64,000 nt of DNA, from assembly GCA_963714055.1 (NCBI GenBank), contig OY970227.1, positions 1,302,001 through 1,366,000 of the forward strand. Reading direction: 5' to 3'. The notes under the pieces are model-generated. The model was given only the letters and a program-made list of their open reading frames with translations, did no database searches and was not told the DNA's origin. The translations under genes were made by a program, and so were the position numbers. The DNA comes from JACDBE01 sp963714055 (GTDB taxonomy: Bacteria; Actinomycetota; Acidimicrobiia; Spongiisociales; UBA5794). Shown in pieces: positions 10,914-18,962 of this stretch. Positions within the stretch are counted from its first letter, which is position 1; the number at the start of each line of letters is the position of its first letter.

Positions 10914-12747
10914 GTGCGTAGGTCCCTTGCTCTGGTCACACTGGTCATCCTGGTCGCCCTGATGGCGCCGGCCGCGGTGGCCCAGGACGAGGAAGAGGTC
11001 GTCCTCACCATCGGGATCACCCAGCCGCTGGACACGCTGAACGTCACCGCCGGCTTCCTGGTCACCGAGTACGAGTTCTGGACACTGCAGTACGCCACGC
11101 TCACCGACAAGGCGGCCGACGACTTCGCCACCATCCCCGGGCTGGCCGAGTCCTGGGAGGTTTCCGACGACGGCCTCACCGTCACCTACACCTTGCGCGA
11201 GGGCCTGCTCTGGTCGGACGGCGAGCCGCTCACCGCCGACGACGTCGCCTGGACGATCAACACCTCGGCCGAGCAGGAGTGGCTCAACCACTCGGCGACG
11301 ACCGGGAACCTCACCGCCACCGCCCTCGACGACCTCACCGTGGAGATCGTCACCGCCGAGCCCGATCCTCGACTCCCCACCATGGACGCCTACATCCTGC
11401 CCAGGCACATCTGGGAGGAGGCGGCCGCCGACGGCGACCCGTCGGACGTCCCCGGCGACGACGGGGTGGGCAGCGGGCCGTTCGTGCTCGAAGAGCACCG
11501 ACCGGACGAGTTCCTCCGGCTGCGGGCGAACGACAACTATTGGGGGGGCCGGCCCACGGTCGACACCGTCATCTTCCGCATCTTCTCCAACGACGAGGCG
11601 ATGGTGGCCGCCCTTGAGGGGGGCGAGATCGATGCCGCCCACGACATCCCCGCCAACAGCGTCGAAGGCCTGCGGGAGAACCCCGAGGTAACCGTGATCG
11701 AGGGACAGCAGGGCGGCTTCGACGAACTGGCCTTCAACCTGGGCGACGGGGTGGGCCAACCCCACCCGGCGCTGCTCGACCACCAGTTCCGCACCGCCAT
11801 CGCCCACGCCATCGACCGCGAGGCGGCGCTGGAGGACGTCCAGTTCGGGCTGGGCGAGCCTGCCACCACCATCAGCGCCGGGGCCGACCCCAAGTGGGTG
11901 CCGGAGCTCACCGAGGAGGAGATCTTCGGGTACGACCCGGCGCTAGCCAACAGCATCCTCGACGAGGCGGGCTACCTGGACACCGACGGCGACGGGATCC
12001 GGGAGATGCCCGGCGGTGGGGCCAACATCGTGCTCCGCCACCTGGTCAACTCCGAATCGCAGACGTATCAGGCGCTGGCTGAGTTCTACGCCGGCTGGAT
12101 GGCCGCCATCGGCATCGGGGTCGAGTCGTCGTCGTTCGACGAGGGCCAGCTGATCGAGATGATCGGCCGCGGCGACTACGACAGCTTCTTCTGGGGTTGG
12201 ACCCCGTTCGTCGACCCCGACCCCTTGCTGTCCTACTTCACCGCCAGCCAGTTGCCGTACGCCGAGGACCCGAGCGACTACTACAACGACGCCAACTGGA
12301 CCGACCCCGAGTACGACCGGCTCTACGGCGAGCAGCGAGTCGACCTCGACCCGGAGAGCCGTCTGGCGACGGTCCACGAGATGGTAAAGATCATGTACGC
12401 CGACGCCGGGTACTTCCCGATCTGGTACGCCCCAGACCTGCAGGCCTACCGCAACGACCGGTTCGAGGGCTGGGTCCGCCAACCCGCCGAGATCGGCCCG
12501 GTGATGTTCTCCAACACGTCCCCGTCGTACGTGCTGCTGCAGCCGGTCGGCGAGGCGCCGCCCACCGGCACCGGCGTCGACGGCACCACCGCTCCCGGGG
12601 ACACCGCAGGCCGCCGGGGAGAACAGCGACGACGGCGGCGGGGTCAGCGTGCCGCTGATCATCGGCATCGGGGCGGCGGTGCTGCTCGCCATCGCCGGCG
12701 TCGTCGCCGCCCGACGCCGCAGGGACACCGCCGACGACCGGGAGTAG
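10914..12747 (+). CDS. Family 5 (peptide/nickel-type) ABC substrate-binding protein with C-terminal membrane anchor, one frameshift
   Basis: Solute-binding protein of the Dpp/Opp importer class. GTG 10914 is chosen because GGAGG lies 8 nt upstream. The N-terminus is a signal peptide ending near APAAVAQ, with no lipobox. SBP_bac_5 features include GLAESWEVSDDGLTVTYTLR, the DGEPLTADDVAWTI segment, GSGPFVLEEHRPDEFLRL and a FRTAIAHAIDREAAL helix. Near 12,590 one extra base shifts the frame. The natural C-terminus is a Gly/Asp linker, a helix (VPLIIGIGAAVLLAIAGVVA) and an ARRRR tail, ending at 12747. So it appears tail-anchored rather than lipid-anchored. First gene of a five-gene operon. Substrate could be peptides or other small molecules. 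Confidence 0.88.
12740..12744 (+). promoter_or_regulatory. Ribosome binding site GGGAG supporting a CTG start
   Basis: GGGAG lies 6 nt before CTG 12751 and overlaps the end of the binding-protein gene. An in-frame stop at 12745 rules out any start further upstream, so this site decides the start of the first permease. Confidence 0.5.
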
Positions 12748-12750
12748 CCG

Positions 12751-13719
12751 CTGAGCGGGCGAGGCATCACCAAGAAGGTCGCCGGGGCCGTCCTGACCCT
12801 GGTATTCGTCCTCGTCTTCAACTTCTTCCTGTTCCGGGTCGTCGAGTCGGACCCGATCGCCACCCTGTTCCGAGGGCGGAACATCTCGGAGGAGACCAGA
12901 GCGGAGCTCGCCGAGCAGTTCGGGCTCGACAAGTCGACCCCCGAGCAGTTCGCCCTCTACGTCCGGGAGACCGCCCAACTCAACCTGGGCGTGTCGTATC
13001 AGAGCCGCCAGCCGGTGTGGGACGAGATCAAGGCGAAGATCCCCAACACGGTGCTCCTGGTTGGCACCTCGGCCGTGCTGTCGGCGTTGATCGGCACGGT
13101 CGCCGGGATCGTCGCCGCCTGGCGACGGCGCACCGCAGCGGACTACTCACTGACCTCGTCGACCATGGTCCTGTACTCGATGCCGGACTTCTGGCTGGGC
13201 ATGCTGCTGTTGGCGGTGTTCGCCGTGTCACTCGGATGGTTCCCCATCGGGGGCATCGTCGACCCGGGCACCAACCCGACCGGCTGGGACCGGGTGACGG
13301 AGACCCTCCACCACCTGGTGCTCCCGGCGGCGACGTTGACCCTGGCGTACCTCGGCGAGTACACCATCGTCACCCGCAGCTCGCTGCTCGACGTGATGGG
13401 CGAGGACTACCTCAACGTGGCCAGGGCCAAGGGGATGCGCGAGGTGAAGGTGCGCAACCGCCACGCCGTACCCAACGCCCTACTCCCCGTGGTGACCCTG
13501 ACCGCGATCAACCTGGGGTTCGTCCTCTCCGGGGCGATCGCCGTCGAAGCCTTGTATTCGTGGCCCGGGCTGGGGAAAGCCACCGCCGACGCCATCCGCG
13601 GCCCCGACCTGCCCATGCTCCAGGGCCTCTTCCTCGTGTTCAGCGCCGCCATCATCGTGTTCAACCTCCTCGCCGACCTGGCGTACAGCTGGCTCGATCC
13701 CCGGGTGCGCGAGCCGTGA
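12751..13719 (+). CDS. dppB: Peptide ABC transporter permease, DppB type
   Basis: 322-residue inner-membrane permease (BPD_transp_1). The first helix is VAGAVLTLVFVLVFNFFLF, followed by the DppB-type periplasmic segment (DPIATLFRGRNISEETRAEL). The EAA loop that contacts the ATPase is GEDYLNVARAKGMREVKVRN. The conserved end EALYSWPGLGKA...LADLAYSWLDPRVR is typical of DppB. No ATG, GTG or TTG lies between the in-frame stop at 12745 and the conserved first helix. CTG 12751, with GGGAG at ideal spacing, is therefore the likely start, or a base error has hidden a GTG. The stop overlaps the GTG of the next gene by 4 bp. Confidence 0.88.
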   Translation: MSGRGITKKVAGAVLTLVFVLVFNFFLFRVVESDPIATLFRGRNISEETRAELAEQFGLDKSTPEQFALYVRETAQLNLGVSYQSRQPVWDEIKAKIPNTVLLVGTSAVLSALIGTVAGIVAAWRRRTAADYSLTSSTMVLYSMPDFWLGMLLLAVFAVSLGWFPIGGIVDPGTNPTGWDRVTETLHHLVLPAATLTLAYLGEYTIVTRSSLLDVMGEDYLNVARAKGMREVKVRNRHAVPNALLPVVTLTAINLGFVLSGAIAVEALYSWPGLGKATADAIRGPDLPMLQGLFLVFSAAIIVFNLLADLAYSWLDPRVREP

Positions 13720-14627
13720 CCGCCACCGTCGAAGCCCACCCCGGCGCCCTCCGCCGCTCCCGGACGGCGATGGGCCGCGCCTTCCGCGCCCTGTGGGCGT
13801 CCGGACCGGGGCGGATCGGGCTGCTGGTGCTGCTGGTGTTCGTGCTGATGGCGGTGTTCGCCCCACTGCTGGCCTCGCAAGAGGGCCTGAACCCGGTGAG
13901 CGCCCGTGCCGCCGGGAACCCGCAGTGGGCTCCTCCCTCGGAGTTCCCGCCGATGGGTACCGACTACCTGCGCCGCTCGGTGTGGGCCCAGTTCGTGTGG
14001 GGCTCCCGGGTGAGCCTGTTCGTCGGGCTCGCCGCCACCGTGCTCACCATCGCCATCGGGTCGGTGGTAGGCATCGTGGCCGGCTACTTCGGGGGGCGCT
14101 CCGATGCCGCGCTGATGCGGGTCACCGAGTGGTTCCTGGTCATCCCCTTCCTGCCGCTGGCGATCGTGCTGGCCTCGATCCTCGGCAGGTCGGTGTGGAA
14201 CATCATCTTCGTGATCGGGGTCACGTCGTGGCCGTCGGCGGCGCGGCTGTTGCGGGCCCAGGTGCTCAGCGTCAAGCAACGGGCGTTCGTCGACCGGGCC
14301 CGGTCGCTGGGCGCCTCCCACCGCCACATCGTCGGCACCCACATCATGCCCAACGTGTCGGGGCTGATCCTGGCCACCACCACCCTGGCGGTCCCGGTGT
14401 CGATCCTCACCGAGACCACGCTCAGCTTCCTGGGGCTGGGCGATCCTCAGCGGGCGTCGTGGGGCAAGACCCTCGAGGAGGCGTTCGTCAACGGCGCCAT
14501 CACCCGGGGTGCCTGGTGGTACTACCTGCCCGCCGGGTTGGGGATCGTGCTGGTGGTGCTCGCCTTCACCCTGATCGGGCAGCGGCTCGAGGAGATCGCC
14601 AACCCGAGGCTGGAACGGCAGCGATGA
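13716..14627 (+). CDS. dppC: Peptide ABC transporter permease, DppC type
   Basis: 303-residue permease paired with DppB. N-terminal OppC-type region with a helix (GLLVLLVFVLMAVFAPLLA) and the GTDYLRRSVWAQFVWGSRVS motif. The EAA loop is FVDRARSLGASHRHIVGTHI. A conserved ETTLSFLGLGDP...WGKTLEEA segment is diagnostic for the DppC/OppC group. GTG start overlaps the previous stop as GTGA; its own stop overlaps the next ATG as ATGA, so tight translational coupling is expected. Confidence 0.92.
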   Translation: MTATVEAHPGALRRSRTAMGRAFRALWASGPGRIGLLVLLVFVLMAVFAPLLASQEGLNPVSARAAGNPQWAPPSEFPPMGTDYLRRSVWAQFVWGSRVSLFVGLAATVLTIAIGSVVGIVAGYFGGRSDAALMRVTEWFLVIPFLPLAIVLASILGRSVWNIIFVIGVTSWPSAARLLRAQVLSVKQRAFVDRARSLGASHRHIVGTHIMPNVSGLILATTTLAVPVSILTETTLSFLGLGDPQRASWGKTLEEAFVNGAITRGAWWYYLPAGLGIVLVVLAFTLIGQRLEEIANPRLERQR

Positions 14628-15595
14628 CCGCCCCGCTGTTGTCACTGCACGACGTGACCGTTACGTACCGGGGCGGCGCCTCGCCGGTGCCCGCGGTGCG
14701 CGGCGTCACCTTCGACCTCGCCGCCGGGGAGTCGCTCGGCCTGGCCGGCGAGTCGGGGTGCGGGAAGACGACCCTGGCCAATGCCGTGCTCCGGCTCCTC
14801 CCGGCAGGCACCACCCTGGGTGGCGAGGTGCTGCTGGACGGCCGGGACGTGCTGACGATGAACCCGGGCCAGTTGAGGGCGGTGCGGTGGACCAAGGCGG
14901 CGATCGTCTTCCAGGGTGCGCTCCACGCCCTCAACCCGGTACAGGACATCGGGAAGCAGATCGTCGAGCCCATCCTGCTGCACGGCACCGAGCCCACCGC
15001 CAAGGCGGCGAGGAAGCGGGTGGGCGACCTCCTCGAGCAGGTCGGGCTCGCCGCCGGTCGCGCCGACGCCTATCCCCACGAGCTCTCCGGCGGGCAGCGA
15101 CAGCGGGTGCTGATCGCCATGGCGCTCGCCTGCGAGCCGTTGCTGCTGGTGGCCGACGAGCCCACCACGGCGCTCGACCTGATGGTCCAGGCCCAGGTGC
15201 TCGCTCTCCTGTCCGGCCTCCGCGCCGAGCGCGGGCTGGCGATGTTGTTCATAACCCACGATCTGTCGGTGCTCACCGCGGTGTGCGACCGGTTGGCGGT
15301 GATGTACGCCGGGCGCATCGTCGAGGAGGGCCCCAGCGAGGAAGTGTTCTTCCATCCCCGGCACCCGTACACCGAGGCACTGGGAGCCGCCTTCCCGACC
15401 ATCGGCGACCAGTCGTGCCGGATGCGACCCAGCGGGCTGGCGGGGGACCCGCCCGACCCGACCGACCTCCCGTCCGGGTGCACCTTCAGTCCCCGCTGCC
15501 CGCTGGTCCACGACTCGTGCCATCGCATCGACCCCGATCTCTACTCCGCCGGAGACAACCGCCGGGCGGCATGCGTCCTCATGGTCGAGCCGTGA
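14624..15595 (+). CDS. dppD: Peptide ABC transporter ATPase, DppD type
   Basis: 323-residue ATPase. Walker A is GESGCGKTTL, the Q-loop IVFQGALHALNPV, signature LSGGQRQRVLIAMAL, Walker B LLLVADEPTTALD, H-loop FITHDLSVL. The C-terminal oligopeptide-transporter extension holds the cysteine-rich CTFSPRCPLVHDSC motif; some DppD/DppF proteins bind a 4Fe-4S cluster with such cysteines. The Q-loop continues with GALHALNPV, where the family usually has a DPM/ALNPV form. It overlaps both neighbours by 4 bp. Confidence 0.93.
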   Translation: MTAPLLSLHDVTVTYRGGASPVPAVRGVTFDLAAGESLGLAGESGCGKTTLANAVLRLLPAGTTLGGEVLLDGRDVLTMNPGQLRAVRWTKAAIVFQGALHALNPVQDIGKQIVEPILLHGTEPTAKAARKRVGDLLEQVGLAAGRADAYPHELSGGQRQRVLIAMALACEPLLLVADEPTTALDLMVQAQVLALLSGLRAERGLAMLFITHDLSVLTAVCDRLAVMYAGRIVEEGPSEEVFFHPRHPYTEALGAAFPTIGDQSCRMRPSGLAGDPPDPTDLPSGCTFSPRCPLVHDSCHRIDPDLYSAGDNRRAACVLMVEP

Positions 15596-16539
15596 CCAAG
15601 CCGTTCGTCGAGGTGAGGGACGTCGAGCTGAGCTTCGGCTCCGCCCGCGTCCTCGACGGGGTGTCGCTGCGGGTGTTCCCCGGCGAGGTGGTTGCCCTCG
15701 TGGGCGAGTCCGGGTCGGGCAAGACGACCCTGATCCGAACCATCCAGGGGCTGCAGCGCTTCGACTCCGGGACGATCGAGGTCAACGGGGAGCAGGCGAC
15801 CGGGGCGCACCGCGACGAGATCCAGATGGTGTTCCAGGACCCGACCGGCGCCCTCAACCCGCGGCGCACCGTCTACGAGGCGGTGGCGGAGGGGCTGAGG
15901 GTGAAGGGACGCTCCCGCGAGGAGGCGGCCAGGGTCGACGCGGCGCTGGCCACGTCCGGGCTGCGCCCGCCGGCCCGGTTCGCCGCCCTCTACCCGCACG
16001 AGCTCTCCGGCGGTCAGCGACAGAGGGTGGTGATCGCCGGCGCCATGATCACCGCCCCCCGGCTGCTGCTCGCCGACGAGCCGGTGGCCAGCCTGGACGC
16101 CTCGATCCGCGGCGAGATCCTCGCCCTGCTCCGCGACCTGGTCGACCGCACCGGGCTGGCCGTGCTGTGCGTCACCCACGACCTCGGACTGGCGTGGAAC
16201 ATCGCCGACCGGGTGGCGGTGATGTACCTGGGCCGCATCGTCGAGATCGGCCCCACCGAGGAGCTGCTCGTCGACCCCAAGCACCCCTACACCAGGGCGC
16301 TGTTGTCGGTGGTCCCCGAGGCCACCCAGCTCACCCCGCAGGTCCTCACCGGCGAGATCCCCGACCCGCGCCGCATCCCCACCGGGTGCCGGTTCCACCC
16401 TCGTTGCCCGCTGCTCAAGTCGGGGACGGTCGACCACCTCGCCGGCCGGTGCAGGGGAGAGGATCCTGCAATCCTCCCCGCCGACGCCGTCCGAGCCGCC
16501 GCCTGCCACGCCGTCCCGGTCTCGATCACGTCGATCTGA
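15592..16539 (+). CDS. dppF: Peptide ABC transporter ATPase, DppF type
   Basis: Second ATPase of the importer, 315 residues. Walker A is GESGSGKTTL, Q-loop MVFQDPTGALNPRRTV, signature LSGGQRQRVVIAGAM, Walker B LLLADEPVASLD, H-loop CVTHDLGLA. The C-terminal extension has CRFHPRCPLLKSG and a further Cys in AGRCRGED. GTG start overlaps the DppD stop (GTGA). The operon probably ends here, 8 bp before the ATG of the class IV aminotransferase, although read-through is possible. Confidence 0.92.
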   Translation: MTKPFVEVRDVELSFGSARVLDGVSLRVFPGEVVALVGESGSGKTTLIRTIQGLQRFDSGTIEVNGEQATGAHRDEIQMVFQDPTGALNPRRTVYEAVAEGLRVKGRSREEAARVDAALATSGLRPPARFAALYPHELSGGQRQRVVIAGAMITAPRLLLADEPVASLDASIRGEILALLRDLVDRTGLAVLCVTHDLGLAWNIADRVAVMYLGRIVEIGPTEELLVDPKHPYTRALLSVVPEATQLTPQVLTGEIPDPRRIPTGCRFHPRCPLLKSGTVDHLAGRCRGEDPAILPADAVRAAACHAVPVSITSI

Positions 16540-16547
16540 CTGCTTGG

Positions 16548-17468
16548 ATGCCGACGACCCACCAGGCGTTGCCAGACGCACGCAACCGCCATGTGCTCGT
16601 CTCGGTCAACGGTCGTCTGGTCCCCCGGGACCAGGCGACGGTGTCGGTGTTCGACTCCGGGTTCCTTGTCGGCGACGGGATATGGGAGGGGATCAGGCTG
16701 CATCGGGGGACGCTGGTCCATCTCGACCGTCACCTCGACCGGCTGTGGGCCGGAGCCGCCGCCACCAGGCTCGACCTCGGCATGACCAGGGAGGATCTCG
16801 CCGCCGCCATCACCCGCACCACCGACGCCAACGGCATGACCACCGACGTCCACGTCCGGGTGATGGTGACCAGGGGCAGCAAGAGCACCCCGGCGCAGCA
16901 TCCCGATCTGGGGGTCGGGGGCCCCACGTTGGTGATCGTCGCCGAGCACAAGGTCGCAGACCCCGCCGTCGTCGCCGTCGGGGTGCGCCTGCACACGTCT
17001 TCGGTCCGCCGCCCACCACCCGACACCCTCGATCAGCGGCTCAACAGCCACAGCAAGCTCCACGAGGTCGTCGCCCTCATCGAGGCGAACGAAGCCGGAG
17101 CGGACGAGGCCCTGATGCTCGACACCAACGGCTTCGTCGCCACCTGCAACTCGACCAATTTCTTCGTCGTCGCCGGCAACGAGGTGTGGACATCCACGGG
17201 CATGCACTGCCTCAACGGGATCACCCGAGGCCTCGTCATCGAACTGTGCGACGCCGAGGGCATCGTCGCCCGCCAGCTCGACTTCACACTCGCCGAGGCC
17301 CAACGGGCGGACGAGGCCTTCATCACCGGAACGTTCGGCGGGATCACCCCGGTCAACACGATCGACGGCGTCGCCATCGGTGACGGCTCGGTCCCCGGCC
17401 CGGTCACCTGCCGACTGATCGATCTCTACCGGGCGGCACTCGACCGGGCCTCCGGACCAAGCCGGTGA
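16548..17468 (+). CDS. Class IV aminotransferase-like PLP protein with unusual lysine motif
   Basis: 306-residue fold-type IV PLP protein (BCAT/D-amino-acid transaminase/ADC-lyase superfamily). It starts VLVSVNGRLVPRDQATVSVF, DSGFLVGDGIWEGIRLHRG and ends MHCLNGITRGLVIELC and EAFITGTFGGITPVNTIDG. In ordinary members the catalytic lysine sits in an IKSLN/RIKSLN motif. Here the segment reads LDQRLNSHSKLHEVVALIEA, with Asn166 at the usual place and Lys170 four residues on. The protein is otherwise well conserved, so it belongs to a distinct subgroup. Its stop overlaps the GTG of the sulfotransferase-like gene, which argues for a shared function. ATG is 8 bp after dppF with no clear Shine-Dalgarno. 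Confidence 0.8.
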   Translation: MPTTHQALPDARNRHVLVSVNGRLVPRDQATVSVFDSGFLVGDGIWEGIRLHRGTLVHLDRHLDRLWAGAAATRLDLGMTREDLAAAITRTTDANGMTTDVHVRVMVTRGSKSTPAQHPDLGVGGPTLVIVAEHKVADPAVVAVGVRLHTSSVRRPPPDTLDQRLNSHSKLHEVVALIEANEAGADEALMLDTNGFVATCNSTNFFVVAGNEVWTSTGMHCLNGITRGLVIELCDAEGIVARQLDFTLAEAQRADEAFITGTFGGITPVNTIDGVAIGDGSVPGPVTCRLIDLYRAALDRASGPSR

Positions 17469-18175
17469 AGAAACACGTGGCGATGTGGTCGGGACCGCGC
17501 AACCTGTCGACGGCGCTCATGTACTCGTTCCGTCAGCGACCGGACACCGAGGTGGTCGACGAGCCGCTCTACGGCTACTACCTGGAGCACACCGGGCTGG
17601 ACCACCCGGGAAGGAACGACGTGCTCGAGGCGATGGAGACCGACCCGCGGCGGGTGATCCACACCGTGTTCGCCGCCGACGGTGACCGGCCGATCAGGTT
17701 CACCAAGAACATGGCACACCACCTCGTCGACCTCGACCTCGGGTTCCTCGACACGCTCGCCAACGTCCTCCTCACCCGCCACCCGGCCGGCGTGCTCCGG
17801 TCCCTGCAGGCCAATGTCCCGGATGCGGGTGTCGAAGCCACCGGGCTTCCGATGCAGATGGCGATCCTCGACCGGATCGAGGCGGCGGGCGACGACCCGG
17901 TCGTGCTCGACGCCGCCGAGGTGCTGCAGGACCCGCCCGCCGTCCTCGCCGAGCTGTGCGGGCGCCTGGACATCCCCTATACCGACGCCATGCTCCACTG
18001 GCCCGCCGGCGCGAAGCCCGAGGACGGCGTGTGGGCCGGGCACTGGTACGGCTCGGCGCACCGTTCCACCGGATTCGGCCCGCCGCGGCCCGACGATGAC
18101 TCCCTCCCACATCCGCTGCTCGACCGCTGCCTGCCGATGTACCGGCGCCTGCGCGCCCTCGCCATCAGGGCGTGA
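17465..18175 (+). CDS. Sulfotransferase-like P-loop protein partnered with the class IV aminotransferase
   Basis: 236-residue protein with an N-terminal PAPS-binding-like P-loop, VAMWSGPRNLSTALMYSF, then EVVDEPLYGYYL. A 3'-phosphate-type segment is NVLLTRHPAGVLRSL, and the end reads HRSTGFGPPRP and HPLLDRCLPMYRRLR. The GPRNLST loop matches sulfotransferase_3-type proteins. From memory, plant branched-chain-aminotransferase-like proteins carry a domain with this start and a closely similar C-terminal HxSTGF...LLExxLPLY motif fused to a class IV aminotransferase. GTG start overlaps the aminotransferase stop by 4 bp. Catalytic activity and substrate are not established. It converges with, and overlaps by 11 bp, the next minus-strand gene. 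Confidence 0.78.
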   Translation: MKKHVAMWSGPRNLSTALMYSFRQRPDTEVVDEPLYGYYLEHTGLDHPGRNDVLEAMETDPRRVIHTVFAADGDRPIRFTKNMAHHLVDLDLGFLDTLANVLLTRHPAGVLRSLQANVPDAGVEATGLPMQMAILDRIEAAGDDPVVLDAAEVLQDPPAVLAELCGRLDIPYTDAMLHWPAGAKPEDGVWAGHWYGSAHRSTGFGPPRPDDDSLPHPLLDRCLPMYRRLRALAIRA

Positions 18176-18776
18176 GCCCGTCGGGGTCACCGCCCGGCTC
18201 GGTCCCCTCCGGATCGGGGAGCACATCCCAACTGTCGGCCTGCTCGACCAGGTACTCGGATACGTCCCGGCAGCGGTCGAGCATGTCGCACATCGAGTCC
18301 CGGCCCATCATCACGTCCACCAGGTTGACCTGGGTGCGGCCGACCAGGCTGAGACGCCGCTGTGCCTCCGACTCCAGGGCCCCGATGGAGTCGACCGCCG
18401 ACACGTCGATGGGGATCTCCGATCCGGCCACGCCGGCGAGCTCGGCGCCGAGGATGATGAGGTCCGGCGGGTTGCCCAGAGGGGGCAGCGCCCAGTTGAA
18501 CGACAGCGGCAGCATGTAGTCACCTTCCGGCTCCTCGAACTCGTCGCGCATCTCGTCGACCTTGTCCTCGAGGTCGAGCAGCACCCGCGGCTCGACGTCG
18601 AAGGCGAGGTTCAGGTCGAGCGGGCCGTTGCACGCCGATTCCGGATGGAGGTCGACCTCCCAGGACTGGCGCAGCGAGTAGGTCTCGATGAAGTGCCGCT
18701 CGTCATGCACGTGGAACCCGTGCTCGACGGCATGGTCCTTGAGGTAGGTGATGAACCCGGCGATGTCGATGGCCAA
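18165..18776 (-). CDS. Acidic hypothetical protein
   Basis: 203 residues, strongly acidic, with no signal peptide or membrane segment; I do not recognise the family. It begins MAIDIAGFITYLKDHAVEHG, followed by a segment rich in aromatic and acidic residues (FIETYSLRQSWEVDLHPES). A central LPLSFNWALPPLGNPPDLII segment and a Gly/Pro/Asp tail follow. A TAACGT box 39 nt upstream (minus strand) and a weak purine-rich leader support transcription from its own promoter. It ends inside the 3' end of the convergent sulfotransferase-like gene. Codon use is like the neighbours, so it is very likely a real gene. Confidence 0.65.
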   Translation of the reverse strand: MAIDIAGFITYLKDHAVEHGFHVHDERHFIETYSLRQSWEVDLHPESACNGPLDLNLAFDVEPRVLLDLEDKVDEMRDEFEEPEGDYMLPLSFNWALPPLGNPPDLIILGAELAGVAGSEIPIDVSAVDSIGALESEAQRRLSLVGRTQVNLVDVMMGRDSMCDMLDRCRDVSEYLVEQADSWDVLPDPEGTEPGGDPDGLTP

Positions 18777-18891
18777 CCGGAGGCTCCAGAGGGGGGCGAC
18801 GCACCAACGTTATCGCGCTCCCGAAGCGAGACGTCCACCGAACAGCGTCTGGTCGGCGGCAAAGCTGCCGCGAAGTCGCCCCGCGGAAGTC

Positions 18892-18948
18892 ACGGCCCGC
18901 GATGGGGTAGGGGCCCCATCTGCGGGAGGAGGCGAGCGCCAGCTCGCC
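18892..18948 (+). repeat. Dispersed hairpin element, copy 1
   Basis: Core ACGGCCCGC, then GATGGGG-TAGGGG-CCCCATC (7-bp stem, 6-nt loop), then TGCGGGAGGAGG. A second hairpin GGCGAGC-gcca-GCTCGCC occupies 931-948 of the same 18-kb line. It lies in the 186-bp gap between the DUF1015 gene and the acidic hypothetical gene, both on the minus strand, so it is antisense to them. Two further copies are at 28.9 and 50.7 kb. Confidence 0.75.
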
Positions 18949-18962
18949 GGGAATGACACGGC

